Shown here: piece by piece, positions 1 through 7,807 of the stretch
How positions within the stretch are numbered: position 1 is the stretch's first letter
Layout of the letters: the number at the start of each line of letters is the position of its first letter
Source of the DNA: Opitutaceae bacterium
GTDB taxonomy: Bacteria > Verrucomicrobiota > Verrucomicrobiia > Opitutales > Opitutaceae
Reading direction: 5' to 3'
Length of the DNA: 20,901 nucleotides
Assembly: GCA_005787865.1 (NCBI GenBank)
Contig: SXZN01000107.1
Span: forward strand, 1-20,901
The notes under the pieces: generated by a model
The model's input: the letters and a program-made list of their open reading frames with translations, nothing else
Database searches by the model: none
What the model was told of the DNA's origin: nothing
Program-made: the position numbers and the translations under genes

Positions 1-135
1 AAATGAGAAGGGCGCTAAATTAGTGTGGCCGGCCGCGGAAATGGTCGAGACCCACGCAATCGGCCGAGGGTTAATAGCGTTAATCAACCACGGATAAGCT
101 TCTCGCGGGGAAATTTTTTCAAAATCGATCAGCAT
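1..135 (-). CDS. Flavin reductase-like (FMN-binding split barrel) protein, N-terminal part only
   Basis: The reverse strand opens with an ATG at 135-133 and stays open for 45 codons to the window edge. The product begins MLIDFEKISPREAYPWLINA and continues with NPRPIAWVSTIS, a glycine, and NLAPFSF. The pattern 'RPIAWVST...G..NLAPFS' is the start of the flavin-reductase-like family (FMN-binding split barrel), whose members bind FMN and are often NAD(P)H:flavin oxidoreductases or their relatives. An in-frame TGA lies upstream and no better start is present, so ATG 135 is a sound choice. No Shine-Dalgarno sequence is visible. It is transcribed divergently from the regulator at 386. Substrate cannot be told from 45 residues. 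The identification rests on motif recognition only. Confidence 0.75.
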   Translation of the reverse strand, partial: MLIDFEKISPREAYPWLINAINPRPIAWVSTISAAGHTNLAPFSF

Positions 136-333
136 AATTAAAGCGAAGGCAGCCGGAGGGTTTTTAGGGTAAACGTAAGGAGTAATTCCATGAGCACTTC
201 AGGAGCTTAAGGCGAGGCTTCTCCCGATCGAATAAATTTTCCGGAAAATTCTTTCCGCGCCGCCGGCGGACTAGGCCAAAAGGCGTAATGCGCTTGCGGT
301 ACCCGCAGCAGTCTGCCAAGTCACCAAACACCA

Positions 334-361
334 GAGCCGCCCCGAGATAGTTCGGCGGCTC
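334..361 (+). other. GC-rich hairpin followed by a short T-rich stretch (terminator- or attenuator-like)
   Basis: GAGCCGCC (334-341) and GGCGGCTC (354-361) form a perfect 8-bp stem with a 12-nt loop. GCCGTTTTGTTATT follows on the + strand. The shape resembles an intrinsic terminator, but the flanking genes are divergent, so no + strand gene in this window would end here. It may act on a leader transcript of the downstream regulator, or be an operator. The rest of 136-385 shows only a short TGCGG/CCGCA stem at 295-307 and a six-codon reading frame at 190-210; I recognise no RNA gene. Confidence 0.35.
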
Positions 362-385
362 GCCGTTTTGTTATTCATTCCGCCG

Positions 386-994
386 ATGACACTACTTAAT
401 CCTGATCGTTCAGCCCTCTTAGTCCACTATGCGGCGATGATGGAAGAAGTTCCGGTAGGAATGCTTCTCCTCAATTGGGCCATCGAGCCCCAGTGGTTTA
501 ACGCTGAAGCGGCCCGCGCCTGTGCGGTCTGGAATCATGGCGAGCGCCGCGCCGCGGCTCTCCGCGCGCGCCGGGCCTTCCGTCTCCCGACCGCGCTCAT
601 CGAAGCCTGTCAACTGCTCCGTCTGCGCTGGGATCAAGGCATCACGCTCAGCCAGCCCCACATGGTGAGTGATCACGCCCGCGGCCTCCATGCTCGGATC
701 AAGCTTCATGTGCCCGCCGGTGGCCAGCCCCCCGCTTTTCATCTTCAACTCGACTATCGCCGGCCCCGCGGTGATCGCGAGCGAGCCCTATCGCCCGGAG
801 CGGTCGCGCTGCTGGCGCGCCTCACGGAACGCGAACGCGAGGTGGCCATGCGGGTGCGCGAAGGCCTGCGCACCCGAGAAATTGCCACTGAGCTTCACCG
901 CAGCCCGCTCACCATCAAAACGCAGCTCGCCGCAATTTTTGATAAACTCGACGTCCGCAGCCGCACGCGCGTCGCCGCCCTCCTCAACCGCTAA
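386..994 (+). CDS. Orphan LuxR/FixJ-type HTH regulator with PAS-like N-terminus
   Basis: The 202-residue product ends in a full LuxR-type helix-turn-helix (about residues 143-202: LTEREREVAMRVREG, then TREIATELHRSPLTIKTQL and a final LDVRSRTRVAALL), which binds DNA as a dimer. The N-terminal ~130 residues have no receiver domain; the stretch VPVGMLLLN..IEPQWFNAEAA looks like the start of a PAS fold, so a ligand or redox sensor is possible. I chose ATG 386 over the longer TTG start at 368, because that TTG lies in the T-rich tail of the 334-361 hairpin. No FNR/DNR box precedes the gene, unlike its downstream neighbours. Its target is unknown; the position next to the nitrogen-oxide genes is suggestive only. 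The HTH is certain; the PAS call is tentative. Confidence 0.82.
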   Translation: MTLLNPDRSALLVHYAAMMEEVPVGMLLLNWAIEPQWFNAEAARACAVWNHGERRAAALRARRAFRLPTALIEACQLLRLRWDQGITLSQPHMVSDHARGLHARIKLHVPAGGQPPAFHLQLDYRRPRGDRERALSPGAVALLARLTEREREVAMRVREGLRTREIATELHRSPLTIKTQLAAIFDKLDVRSRTRVAALLNR

Positions 995-1024
995 CGAGGG
1001 GCGCGCCACGACGCCGACGATCGC

Positions 1025-1065
1025 TTGACGCAGGTCAAGGCGCGGACGACTGGTTTATCGATAAT
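1025..1065 (+). promoter_or_regulatory. DNR/FNR-type box with -10 element, promoter of ywiC-like gene
   Basis: TTGAC-GCAG-GTCAA at 1025-1038 is a perfect palindrome, extended to CTTGAC...GTCAAG. A -10-like GATAAT lies at 1060-1065, 28.5 bp from the box centre, as expected for class II activation centred near -41.5. The predicted start of transcription is about 1072, which is the ATG itself. Binding by the regulator at 13774 is inferred. Confidence 0.85.
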
Positions 1066-1071
1066 GCGAGG

Positions 1072-1893
1072 ATGCAACCTCTGGCGGTAATGCCGCGGCC
1101 CATCAGCTCATCGTTGCCGGGAAAAAATTATTTCGGCTCCCCTATCTTTCTGCCACGGGAACATGGCGCATGGTCGCTGGCGCTTGAACCGCTCGCGCTG
1201 GGTTTACTCGTGGCGCCCTCGGCGGCGGGCGGGGCGCTGACAGCGACCGCCCTTGCCGGATTTTTCGCCCGCCGACCATTAAGAGCTTTGCTTCGCGGGG
1301 AAACTTCCGCTGACAGGAATTTAACCCGCTTCACTTTAGGCCTACTGACGTTGCTGCTGATTATCGGGCTCATCGAATTAAAATTAATCAGCGGATTCAC
1401 CGCCGCCTGGCCTCTGCTCTTAGCGATACCCTGCGCAGGATTATTTATCTATTTTGACCACCATCATGAATCCCGCGCTGCAGCTGCTGAGCTCGCTGGC
1501 TGCGCCACCTTTGCAATTTTACCCGCGGCCCTCGCCAGTGCGGCTGGCTGGTCGGCCCCGACAGCTTGGGCCCTCGCGGCGCTCGCCCTAGCGCGTAGCC
1601 TGCCTACAGTTTTAACGATTCGCACTTATCTGCGCTTAGAAAAAAATCAGCGCGCCTACCGCAGCCGGCCACTCCTCGCCGGCGTAATCGCCCTCGGCGT
1701 GATCGCAGAACTCGCTCGCGAACAATTGGTCCCAGGGCTCGCTGTCAGTTTTCTCGCCCTATTACTGACTCGCACATTTTGGTTAACGTCAGCGTGGCGC
1801 CCGCATCTTCCCGCTAAACAAATCGGCCTCCAGGAAGCTGGCTTGGGTTTGCTGTATCTTGGGGTGCTCACGTACGCTTATCATCAACAGTAG
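1072..1893 (+). CDS. ywiC: YwiC-like family integral membrane protein
   Basis: This 273-residue hydrophobic protein has the family hallmark LPREHGAW at residues 27-34, followed by about seven or eight membrane segments. A DHHHES motif lies in a mid-protein loop. The match is to the YwiC-like family, named for a Bacillus subtilis gene next to fnr and the nar nitrate reductase genes. Its biochemical role is unknown; the fold resembles polytopic prenyltransferase-like proteins, but I see no catalytic aspartate motif. A DNR/FNR-type box lies directly upstream, placing it in the nitrogen-oxide regulon. The ATG at 1072 coincides with the predicted transcription start, so the mRNA may be leaderless; the alternative is ATG 1090. 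It is a single-gene unit: nirK downstream has its own box. Confidence 0.8.
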   Translation: MQPLAVMPRPISSSLPGKNYFGSPIFLPREHGAWSLALEPLALGLLVAPSAAGGALTATALAGFFARRPLRALLRGETSADRNLTRFTLGLLTLLLIIGLIELKLISGFTAAWPLLLAIPCAGLFIYFDHHHESRAAAAELAGCATFAILPAALASAAGWSAPTAWALAALALARSLPTVLTIRTYLRLEKNQRAYRSRPLLAGVIALGVIAELAREQLVPGLAVSFLALLLTRTFWLTSAWRPHLPAKQIGLQEAGLGLLYLGVLTYAYHQQ

Positions 1894-1915
1894 CCGAGCT
1901 CATCACTGTGCGCCC

Positions 1916-1957
1916 TTGACCTGCATCAAGGGCACGCCGACCCCGCCGTGGTAGGCT
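1916..1957 (+). promoter_or_regulatory. DNR/FNR-type box with -10 element, promoter of nirK operon
   Basis: TTGAC-CTGC-ATCAA at 1916-1929 lies inside a longer palindrome, GCCCTTGA-N6-TCAAGGGC (1912-1933). A -10-like TAGGCT sits at 1952-1957, exactly 29.5 bp from the box centre. The predicted transcription start is about 1964, which excludes the upstream GTG at 1948 as the nirK start. Confidence 0.85.
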
Positions 1958-1980
1958 CAGCTAGTTCACCACTCTCATCG

Positions 1981-3555
1981 ATGAAAATTAACTCGGTCAT
2001 TTCTCCACCCTCATCTGCTTTTGATCTTATGAAAAATCCGCGCTCACTCACCGCCCTGGCAGTTGTTGTCCTCGTTTTAGCCGCCGCTTTTACCACCGTG
2101 CTGGTTGCCAGCGCTGCAACTGGCCCGGCTGATGCCAAAGGCCCCGTGGTGCTACCACCCGAGCTGGCGAGCATGCCGATTGAGCAAGCCATCCTCACCT
2201 CACCCCCGCATGTCCCACCGGCCATTAAGCGTCAGTATGCGGCTCGTATGGTAGTTAATCTCGAAGTGCGCGAAGTGGTCGCAAAATTGGCTGACGGGGT
2301 TGAGTACACCTTCTGGACTTTCGGCGGCAGCGTTCCCGGATCTTTTATCCGCATTCGCGAAGGGGATGTCGTCGAATTTCATCTCAATAATCACCCGTCC
2401 TCCAAGCTGCCGCACAATATCGATCTCCACGCGGTCACCGGACCTGGTGGCGGGGCGGCCTCAACTTTTACGGCCCCCGGCCATAGCTCGCAGTTTACTT
2501 TTCAAGCCCTCAATCCCGGACTTTATGTCTACCACTGCGCGACGGCCCCGGTCCCAATGCATATCGGCAACGGCATGTATGGCCTCATTCTTGTCGAGCC
2601 CAAGGAGGGCCTCCCCATTGTGGATAAAGAATATTATGTGATGCAGGGCGAGTTCTACACCACCGGCAAATACGGTGAAGAAGGCCTGCAGTCTTTTGAT
2701 ATGGCCAAGGCCATTGATGAGCGTCCGCCCTACATCGTATTTAATGGAGCCGTCGGCTCACTCGTAGGCGACAAAGCGATCACGGCGAAAGTAGGCGAAC
2801 AAGTACGCATCTTCTTCGGTGTCGGCGGCCCCAACATCACTTCTTCGTTTCACATCATCGGGGAAATTTTTGATAAAGTTTACCCTGAGGCCGGACTCTC
2901 ACTGCCTAACCGCCATGTCCAAACCACCCTCGTGCCCTCAGGGGGAGCCACCATGGTTGAATTCAAAGTGGATGTTCCCGGCACCTTTATTCTCGTCGAT
3001 CATTCGCTCACGCGGGCCTTCAACAAGGGTGCGCTCGGTATGCTTAAAGTAACGGGACCCGAAGATCGCGTGATCTACTCCGGTAAAGAAATTGATGCCA
3101 TCTATCTCGGCGCTCAAGCCGAAGCCGGGTCCAACTCGGCTAAACGCGAGGCTGAATTGAAGACGCAAATCGCCGCCGCCATGTCCTCTAATCCCACCAT
3201 CGCTGGTCTCACCAAAGAAATGCAGATCGAAAAAGGCAAACAGGTCTACATGGGGCTCTGCTTTGCTTGCCATCAACCCGACGGCAAAGGCCTCCCGCTG
3301 GCCTTCCCGCCGCTGGCGGGCTCAGATTATTTACTGGCCGATCGCGAACGCGCGGTGCGCACCGTGTTGAAGGGCCTCACGGGCCCGATCACGGTTAATG
3401 GCGTGACGATCAATAGCGTGATGCCGCCCCAAGAAGCCGTTCTCACCGACGCTCAAGTGGCTGACGTGCTCACTTACGTCTACAATTCTTGGGGTAACCA
3501 AGGCGAAGCCTTCACCGCGGCCAAAGTTAAAGCGCTCCGCGCCGAGATTCATTAA
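1981..3555 (+). CDS. nirK: Copper nitrite reductase with fused C-terminal cytochrome c domain
   Basis: NirK reduces nitrite to NO in the periplasm. Numbering from ATG 1981 (524 aa): a hydrophobic export segment at about 22-45; cupredoxin 1 with LPHNIDLH (type 1 Cu His145, proton-relay Asp148, type 2 Cu His150), YHC (His185 type 2, Cys186 type 1), PMHI (His194) and NGM (Met199); cupredoxin 2 with the catalytic-site His291 (SSFHIIGE) and type 2 His341 (LVDHSL). The HCATAPVPMH spacing matches the AniA-like class II group. A class I cytochrome c domain follows with CFACH (427-431) and a Met481 ligand in SVMPP; it should feed electrons to the type 1 copper. Fusions of this kind are known, for example in Ralstonia pickettii. 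The predicted transcription start (1964) rules out GTG 1948; ATG 2029 is an alternative giving a shorter, classical signal peptide. First gene of nirK-nirV-sco-porin. Confidence 0.95.
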   Translation: MKINSVISPPSSAFDLMKNPRSLTALAVVVLVLAAAFTTVLVASAATGPADAKGPVVLPPELASMPIEQAILTSPPHVPPAIKRQYAARMVVNLEVREVVAKLADGVEYTFWTFGGSVPGSFIRIREGDVVEFHLNNHPSSKLPHNIDLHAVTGPGGGAASTFTAPGHSSQFTFQALNPGLYVYHCATAPVPMHIGNGMYGLILVEPKEGLPIVDKEYYVMQGEFYTTGKYGEEGLQSFDMAKAIDERPPYIVFNGAVGSLVGDKAITAKVGEQVRIFFGVGGPNITSSFHIIGEIFDKVYPEAGLSLPNRHVQTTLVPSGGATMVEFKVDVPGTFILVDHSLTRAFNKGALGMLKVTGPEDRVIYSGKEIDAIYLGAQAEAGSNSAKREAELKTQIAAAMSSNPTIAGLTKEMQIEKGKQVYMGLCFACHQPDGKGLPLAFPPLAGSDYLLADRERAVRTVLKGLTGPITVNGVTINSVMPPQEAVLTDAQVADVLTYVYNSWGNQGEAFTAAKVKALRAEIH

Positions 3556-3585
3556 TCGTAATGTCGCCAACCCCGCGCTCCGCCA

Positions 3586-4446
3586 ATGCCACCCACTCCC
3601 TTTCTGCAACTCAGCGCGCTCGCGCTCGGCCTGTGGCTGGGGACGGTTGGCGGCGCCGCGCCGCGCCCAGCTCGGCATGATCAACCAGATCTTAATCGCT
3701 CCCAGTCGCCGGGAACTGAAGAAGGTTTAGTGCTCATCCCGGCAGGATTCTATGAGCCACTGATCCGTTCGCCCAAAGATTTGGTAAAAAAACCCGTCGC
3801 CGCTTTCTGGCTTGATGAACAGCCGATTACGAATGGGCAATTTCTCGCCTTTGTTCGCGCTCACCCACGCTGGCAGCGGTCGCAAATCAGCCGACTATTT
3901 GCGGACAGCTCTTACTTGGAGCACTGGGCCAGCGACCTTAACCCCGGCGCACAGGCTCCGCTCAATGTTCCCGTGGTGCGGATTTCTTGGTTTGCCGCCC
4001 GTGCTTACGCTCGGTGGGTCGGCCGGCGGCTGCCGACTACGGACGAATGGGAACTCGCGGCGGCAGCTGGATACACGCGCCCCGACGGCAAAAATGACGA
4101 GGTGCTCCAACATGATCTTTATGCGTGGCTCGCGCGGCCCGTGCCACCCATTCAAAGCGCCGTTACGACGGCGCGGCGCAATCTGCACGGCGCCCGCGGC
4201 CTCCACGGCTTTGTCTGGGAATGGGTGGACGATTTCAACACGGCCCTCGTTACGGGGGAATCCCGCGCCGATACTGGCCTCGAGCGCGATCGCTTTTGTG
4301 GCGCGGGCTCGCTCGGGGCGAAAGACACCAGCGACTACGCAGCATTCATGCGCCAAGCCCTCCGCGCCTCGCTTCAGGCCAATAACACCACCACCTCACT
4401 GGGCTTTCGCTGCGCTCAAGATTTTAGCCCACCGATCCCACGCTAA
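3586..4446 (+). CDS. nirV: NirV-like SUMF1/formylglycine-generating-enzyme-fold protein
   Basis: The 286-residue product carries a SUMF1 (FGE-sulfatase) domain from about residue 45 to the end. It shows LVLIPAGFYEP, FWLDEQPITNGQFLAFV, RLPTTDEWELAAAAGY, HGFVWEWVDDF and a closing GFRCA. Proteins of this fold next to nirK are called NirV; their role in nitrite reduction is not settled, and copper-site maturation has been suggested. Residues 5-25 are hydrophobic and look like an export signal, so it probably works in the periplasm with NirK. It starts 30 nt after nirK and is followed 23 nt later by a Sco gene, consistent with one operon. The nirK linkage is the main reason for the NirV name; the fold itself is clear. 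Confidence 0.85.
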   Translation: MPPTPFLQLSALALGLWLGTVGGAAPRPARHDQPDLNRSQSPGTEEGLVLIPAGFYEPLIRSPKDLVKKPVAAFWLDEQPITNGQFLAFVRAHPRWQRSQISRLFADSSYLEHWASDLNPGAQAPLNVPVVRISWFAARAYARWVGRRLPTTDEWELAAAAGYTRPDGKNDEVLQHDLYAWLARPVPPIQSAVTTARRNLHGARGLHGFVWEWVDDFNTALVTGESRADTGLERDRFCGAGSLGAKDTSDYAAFMRQALRASLQANNTTTSLGFRCAQDFSPPIPR

Positions 4447-4469
4447 CCACGCCCACCCATTCTCCAATT

Positions 4470-5090
4470 ATGAAAACGATCGCCACCCGTCTCTTGCTCG
4501 TCGTCTCCGCGGCTTGTGCGCTCACTGGCGCGGTTGGTCGCGCCGAAATTAAAGCCTGCTGCGCCGAAAAAACTGCGCCCCTGTCCGCAGCTCCAGCCTT
4601 TAGTCCGGATTCGCTGTACCAGCTTGAGGCCCATTTCACTGACGACACAGGGCGAACCTTCACGTTGGGCGAACTGCGCGGGCAGCCCGTCGTGCTCAAT
4701 ATGTTTTTTTCGGCCTGCGGCTACGCCTGCCCACTCCTCGTCACCGATCTGCAAGCTATCCGCGGGCAACTCCCAGCGGCCATTCGCGCCCGCGCAATTT
4801 TTGTCCTAGTCTCGTTTGACACAGACCGCGACACCCCAGCCGCGCTCGCTACTTACCGCGCCCAGCGTTCTCTCGATCCATCATGGAAACTTTTACATGG
4901 CGACGCCGATGCGGTGCGCGAACTCGCCGCGCTCCTGGGGCTAAAATATAAACAAGAAACTGATGGCAGCTTTTCTCACTCAAACCTGCTGACCGTCTTA
5001 AATGCTGAAGGCGTAATCGTTCATCAACGCAGCGGCCTCGAGGGCGGACTGCCTGCAACTGCGGCTGCGCTGATCGCTGCAGTCAAATAA
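4470..5090 (+). CDS. Sco1/SenC family copper chaperone/thioredoxin-like protein (nirK operon)
   Basis: The 206-residue product has an N-terminal signal peptide (about 1-25) and a thioredoxin-like Sco domain. The copper-binding residues are all present: CGYAC (Cys83 and Cys87) and His170 in SHSN. VSFDTDRDTP and the LLHG region are typical of the family. Sco proteins deliver copper to, or keep reduced the thiols of, CuA and related sites. In this operon (23 nt after nirV, 16 nt before the porin) NirK copper loading is the plausible job. An extra ACC motif at residues 29-31, just after the signal peptide, could bind another metal ion or form a disulfide. It is a different, shorter protein from the second Sco at 10256. 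Confidence 0.9.
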   Translation: MKTIATRLLLVVSAACALTGAVGRAEIKACCAEKTAPLSAAPAFSPDSLYQLEAHFTDDTGRTFTLGELRGQPVVLNMFFSACGYACPLLVTDLQAIRGQLPAAIRARAIFVLVSFDTDRDTPAALATYRAQRSLDPSWKLLHGDADAVRELAALLGLKYKQETDGSFSHSNLLTVLNAEGVIVHQRSGLEGGLPATAAALIAAVK

Positions 5091-5106
5091 TTGCGACTGG
5101 CTTCTC

Positions 5107-6309
5107 ATGAAATTAGCCCTCGCGAGCAGCTTACTCGTCATCACGAGCACCCTCGGCGCTGCTGAATTTTCTCCGGCCTCTCAGCTATTTTCTGGCGGTG
5201 TCTTTTCTCTGAACGCACGCCTACGTTCGGAAAATGTCACCCAAACCGGACTGGCTGAGGCGCAGGCCCTCACGCTGCGCACTCGCCTTGGCTTTACGAG
5301 CGTCCCTCACCAAGGCTGGCAGGCGATGCTTGAGGCAGAAAATATCACCGCGGCAAAGAGCAACAGCTACAGCCAAGCCGGCCTCAATTTTGGCGGGGCC
5401 GGCCAAGCTGTAATCGCTGATCCCGAGACGACCGAAATCAATCAGGCCTGGGTTGCCGCGACGGGACATCACACCACCGCGACCCTCGGCCGTCAGCGGC
5501 TGACTTTAGATAACGCGCGCTTTATCGGCGATGTGGGTTGGCGCCAAAACATGCAGACCTTTGACGGCGTGGTCTTGACCAACCACTCGCTGGCGCAGAC
5601 GATATTAACTTACGGTTATTTTGATCAAATTAATCGGGTCTTCAGCGACCGTCACACCCAAGGCAAGTGGCGCTCCGCTTCATCCATCGGCAACCTGAGC
5701 TACCGCGGCTTCACTGCCGGCACCCTGACCGGCTATGCTTACCTGCTGAATTTAAAAAATCTAGCGGCGGCTAATTCGTGCGCTACCTACGGCGTCAGTT
5801 TTGCCGGCAGCTCTCCCCTAACCGCGACCCTAAAATTAGCCTATCGCGCTGAGCTTGCCCAACAAAGTGACGCGGGGACTAGCCCGCTTAACTATCAGGC
5901 TAATTATTATAATAGTGAGATCGGTCTAGTCGCGGCCGCAGGCAGTATCACCTTGGGCCACGAGGTCCTCGGCTCTGACCATAACGTAGGTTTCAAAACT
6001 CCCCTGGCTACGCTGCATGCATTCAATGGTTGGGCTGATCTTTTCCTCACCACGCCAGCGGCTGGTCTGCATGATACCTCGCTCAAAGCCACCACTACCC
6101 TCCCCGGCCAGCTCGCGCTCATCGCCTGGTGGCATCATTTCGAAACAGCGACCGGCAGCGCCGCCCTTGGGGAAGAATTTGATGCGCAGGCCTCCCGGAA
6201 GTTCAGCCCCGCCATGACCGGCCTCATCAAATTCGCTCAATTCCGCCCCACGGGCACGCTCTGGCCAGCCGTTAAGAAAATTTGGCTGCAAGTAGAATAC
6301 GTTTACTGA
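5107..6309 (+). CDS. Outer-membrane beta-barrel porin (alginate-export-like)
   Basis: The 400-residue product starts with a clear signal peptide (MKLALASSLLVITSTLGAA) and then shows alternating polar/hydrophobic strands throughout. It ends in aromatic residues (LQVEYVY), as outer-membrane barrels do. The segments TLRTRLGFTSVPHQGWQAMLEAE, ATLGRQRLTLDN and WRQNMQTFDGV resemble the alginate-export/AlgE-like porin family; that family label does not fix the substrate. It is the fourth gene of the nirK operon (16 nt after sco), so it may pass nitrite or another anion to periplasmic NirK. That role is inferred from position only. The next gene has its own promoter, so the operon likely ends here; I see no strong terminator hairpin. 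Confidence 0.8.
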   Translation: MKLALASSLLVITSTLGAAEFSPASQLFSGGVFSLNARLRSENVTQTGLAEAQALTLRTRLGFTSVPHQGWQAMLEAENITAAKSNSYSQAGLNFGGAGQAVIADPETTEINQAWVAATGHHTTATLGRQRLTLDNARFIGDVGWRQNMQTFDGVVLTNHSLAQTILTYGYFDQINRVFSDRHTQGKWRSASSIGNLSYRGFTAGTLTGYAYLLNLKNLAAANSCATYGVSFAGSSPLTATLKLAYRAELAQQSDAGTSPLNYQANYYNSEIGLVAAAGSITLGHEVLGSDHNVGFKTPLATLHAFNGWADLFLTTPAAGLHDTSLKATTTLPGQLALIAWWHHFETATGSAALGEEFDAQASRKFSPAMTGLIKFAQFRPTGTLWPAVKKIWLQVEYVY

Positions 6310-6336
6310 GCCTCGCCCAAGGCTGCTGCGATTATC

Positions 6337-6378
6337 TTGACCCGCGTCAAGGTCGGGCAGGCCCCCTTAAGCTAGAGT
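6337..6378 (+). promoter_or_regulatory. DNR/FNR-type box with -10 element, promoter of the NO-reductase operon
   Basis: TTGAC-CCGC-GTCAA at 6337-6350 is a perfect palindrome, flanked by C and G to give CTTGAC...GTCAAG. A -10-like TAGAGT lies at 6373-6378, exactly 29.5 bp from the box centre. The predicted transcription start is 6385, the A of the ATG, so the mRNA is probably leaderless. Confidence 0.87.
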
Positions 6379-6384
6379 AGCGGG

Positions 6385-7803
6385 ATGCACCCTTCGGCTC
6401 CGGCCCTCATCGCTGACCCCTCGATCGACGGATCAGCGGTCAGGATTTCGACGACGAGCACACCAGAGACGCGCATCGCCCGCGCTTGGTTTAAATTCGC
6501 GATTGGTAGCTTAGTCTTGGCTGGTCTACTTTCACTCCTGCTCGTGGTGGGCCGCTTACCTTTTCTTGGTTGGTTATTCACTGATCCCCTTTTTTTTAAA
6601 CGAGCCTTAGTGGTCCACGTCGACTTGGCCATCGTGGTTTGGTTTCAAGCTGGCACCTTAGCTTTCCTGGGACTGGCGCTTGGCCCGCGCTTGCCGCGTG
6701 GTCTGACCGCAGTGTCCTTAGCTCTCGCCGCAACTGGCATCATTGGCTTGCTCGTCGGCGCGCTCATGCCCGGCGCTCAGCCGGTGCTCTCGAATTATGT
6801 GCCGGTCATTGATCATCCCATTTTCTTTGGCGGCCTCATCAGCTGGTTTGCCGGGGCGGGCCTATTTTTCATTCTCGCGTTAACCACTCCGGCTCCCACG
6901 GGGTTGCAGACGCTCACCACCGGCACCGTCATCGCCCTCCGCGGTTCAGCCGCCGCTAATGTACTCGCCTTAGTAACTTTTCTCGGGGCATGGCAAACTA
7001 CCCCGGCCGCTGCTCCCGCAATTTATTATGAATTAATTTTTTGGGGAGGAGGTCATGTGCTGCAAGCGGCCAATGTCGCTGCGATGCTCGGCTTGTGGCT
7101 CCAGCTGCTCCACCGCTGGTCGGGGCAGACCATTTTATCATCTACGGCGATTACCGCCCTCATCGCCGCCCTCGTGCTACCGCAACTCATTTTGCCGGTA
7201 CTGGCTTTTAGCGGCACGACAGCGAGCAGTTACTTTTCCATGGCCACGCACCTGATGCGCTGGACCATTTTCCCCGTTGTCTTGGTCGTGCTGTGCGTCG
7301 TGACGACGCACGTCTGGCGCCAACGCGCGGGGCTTAATTGGCGTGATTATCGCTTCATTGGTCTCGCCGGCAGCGCGACCTTAACCGTCTTAGGCTTTAT
7401 TCTCGGCTCGTTAATTCGTCAGTCGAGCACGCTCGTCCCCGGTCATTATCATTGCGCGATCGGCGCGGTCACGCTTGCGCTGATGGCCGCCGCTTATGAT
7501 TTCTGCACGGATGTCGTGCCGGCTAGCCCCCCGCCCGCTCCACCGCGCTATGCTCGACTGCAGCTGTTGCTTTTTGGCGGTGGCCAAGCGGTGTTCGGCC
7601 TCGGCTTTGCTTTAGCCGGCGCTTACGGCCTCGGCCGAAAACAATACGGCATCGACCAGCGGGTCCGCTCCCTCGGCGAGTACCTTGGCCTAAGTATCAT
7701 GGGCCTCGGCGGTCTCGTGGCGGTGGCCGGAGGAATTTTCTTTCTCGCCGTCATGCTTCGCCGTCTCGGCGCCTGGCCCAAACGCCCCACTTCCTTGATT
7801 TAA
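6385..7803 (+). CDS. Haem-copper oxidase subunit I-like membrane protein lacking the CuB His pair
   Basis: This 472-residue polytopic protein (about 12 membrane helices) has the layout of haem-copper oxidase subunit I. Helix II carries His78 (VVHVDLAIVVWF), helix VI has WGGGHVLQ with His224, and helix X has PGHYH (His354 and His356, the haem-ligand positions). The adjacent His-His pair that binds CuB in helix VII is absent: the matching stretch reads LAFSGTTASSYF, and the position four after His224 is Ala. It therefore probably binds haem but has no normal binuclear centre. It is the first gene of the block and precedes the intact catalytic subunit. A role as an accessory or electron-transfer subunit of that enzyme is inference. 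The start matches the predicted transcription start. Confidence 0.8.
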   Translation: MHPSAPALIADPSIDGSAVRISTTSTPETRIARAWFKFAIGSLVLAGLLSLLLVVGRLPFLGWLFTDPLFFKRALVVHVDLAIVVWFQAGTLAFLGLALGPRLPRGLTAVSLALAATGIIGLLVGALMPGAQPVLSNYVPVIDHPIFFGGLISWFAGAGLFFILALTTPAPTGLQTLTTGTVIALRGSAAANVLALVTFLGAWQTTPAAAPAIYYELIFWGGGHVLQAANVAAMLGLWLQLLHRWSGQTILSSTAITALIAALVLPQLILPVLAFSGTTASSYFSMATHLMRWTIFPVVLVVLCVVTTHVWRQRAGLNWRDYRFIGLAGSATLTVLGFILGSLIRQSSTLVPGHYHCAIGAVTLALMAAAYDFCTDVVPASPPPAPPRYARLQLLLFGGGQAVFGLGFALAGAYGLGRKQYGIDQRVRSLGEYLGLSIMGLGGLVAVAGGIFFLAVMLRRLGAWPKRPTSLI

Positions 7804-7807
7804 TCTC

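Noticed and set aside
368..385. TTG start for the LuxR-type regulator
   Set aside because: The TTG lies in the T-rich tail of the 334-361 hairpin and adds six non-conserved residues; ATG 386 is in frame.
419..748. 109-residue minus strand frame opposite the LuxR-type gene
   Set aside because: It is a shadow of the 386-994 gene without recognisable domains.
3812..4552. 246-residue frame across nirV and sco
   Set aside because: It is out of frame with the clear SUMF1 gene, low-complexity in composition and with no domain.
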